Source: Actinomycetes bacterium (GTDB lineage: Bacteria; Actinomycetota; Acidimicrobiia; Spongiisociales; UBA5794). Taken from it: DNA of 5,942 bases. Below are positions 5,866-5,942 of this stretch, one piece after another. The position numbers were made by a program, and so were the translations under genes. How positions within the stretch are numbered: the first letter of the stretch is position 1; every line of letters begins with the position of its first letter. The notes under the pieces were generated by a model. The model ran no database searches and was not told where the DNA came from. It saw only the letters and a program-made list of their open reading frames with translations. Location: positions 1 to 5,942 of the forward strand of contig JAJRYI010000078.1 in NCBI GenBank assembly GCA_024275815.1, in the 5' to 3' direction.

Positions 5866-5942
5866 GTGCTTCCTCGTTCGGATACCACACGGTACCAAAC
5901 CTGCAATTCATGGAAGCAGCGGCACCTGTCTGTACCATCGCC
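5866..5942 (-). promoter_or_regulatory. upp upstream leader with phased TGGTAY repeats; likely operon promoter region
   Basis: The 77 bases before upp contain no gene that I can support and should hold the promoter of the upp operon. On the minus strand, TGGTAC or TGGTAT occurs three times, starting at 5937, 5897 and 5887, so the copies are 40 and 10 bases apart. A TAnnnT -10 candidate, TACCGT (5889-5894), overlaps one copy. An alternative pair is TTGCAG (5901-5906) with TATCCG (5880-5885), 15 nt apart. Neither has a convincing partner, so I cannot place the start site. The region continues beyond the window. Confidence 0.3.

Overview
This 5,942-bp window looks like a conserved housekeeping segment of a GC-rich bacterial chromosome, most likely actinobacterial. 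The evidence is the strong G/C preference at third codon positions, long antisense shadow ORFs, EtfB/EtfA sequences that resemble actinobacterial FixA/FixB, and short intergenic spaces. A member of Acidimicrobiia or a related environmental lineage would fit, but that is an inference and the sequence shown here does not fix it. No mobile element, CRISPR array, tRNA or rRNA was seen. All eight genes can be assigned to known families.

Left part, plus strand (1-987): the 3' end of ftsY (SRP receptor GTPase, entering from outside the window), followed after 2 nt by cdd (tetramer-type cytidine deaminase). Around the end of cdd lie two inverted repeats, one overlapping the last codons and one in the 59-bp gap to the convergent etfA. 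The second is a plausible bidirectional terminator.

Right part, minus strand (1047-5865), read from right to left: upp (uracil phosphoribosyltransferase), a small alkyltransferase-like protein (MGMT fold with Trp in place of the acceptor Cys), deoA (thymidine/pyrimidine phosphorylase) and a trimeric-type purine nucleoside phosphorylase. The junctions TGATG, ATGA and ATGA show that these four genes are one translationally coupled operon. After a 69-bp gap with its own possible promoter and a strong Shine-Dalgarno come etfB and etfA, 1 nt apart, encoding the electron transfer flavoprotein.

Functionally, upp, deoA, the PNP gene and cdd form a nucleoside salvage set. Cdd deaminates (deoxy)cytidine, the two phosphorylases split nucleosides into base plus (deoxy)ribose-1-phosphate, and Upp returns uracil to UMP. 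FtsY (protein targeting) and ETF (electron transfer from flavin dehydrogenases) are neighbours with separate roles.

I found no evidence of a new multi-gene system. The points most worth a second look are the alkyltransferase-like DNA-damage protein inside the salvage operon, residue substitutions in active-site positions of DeoA, Cdd and Upp, the tandem hairpins at the end of cdd, and three helically phased TGGTAY elements upstream of upp.
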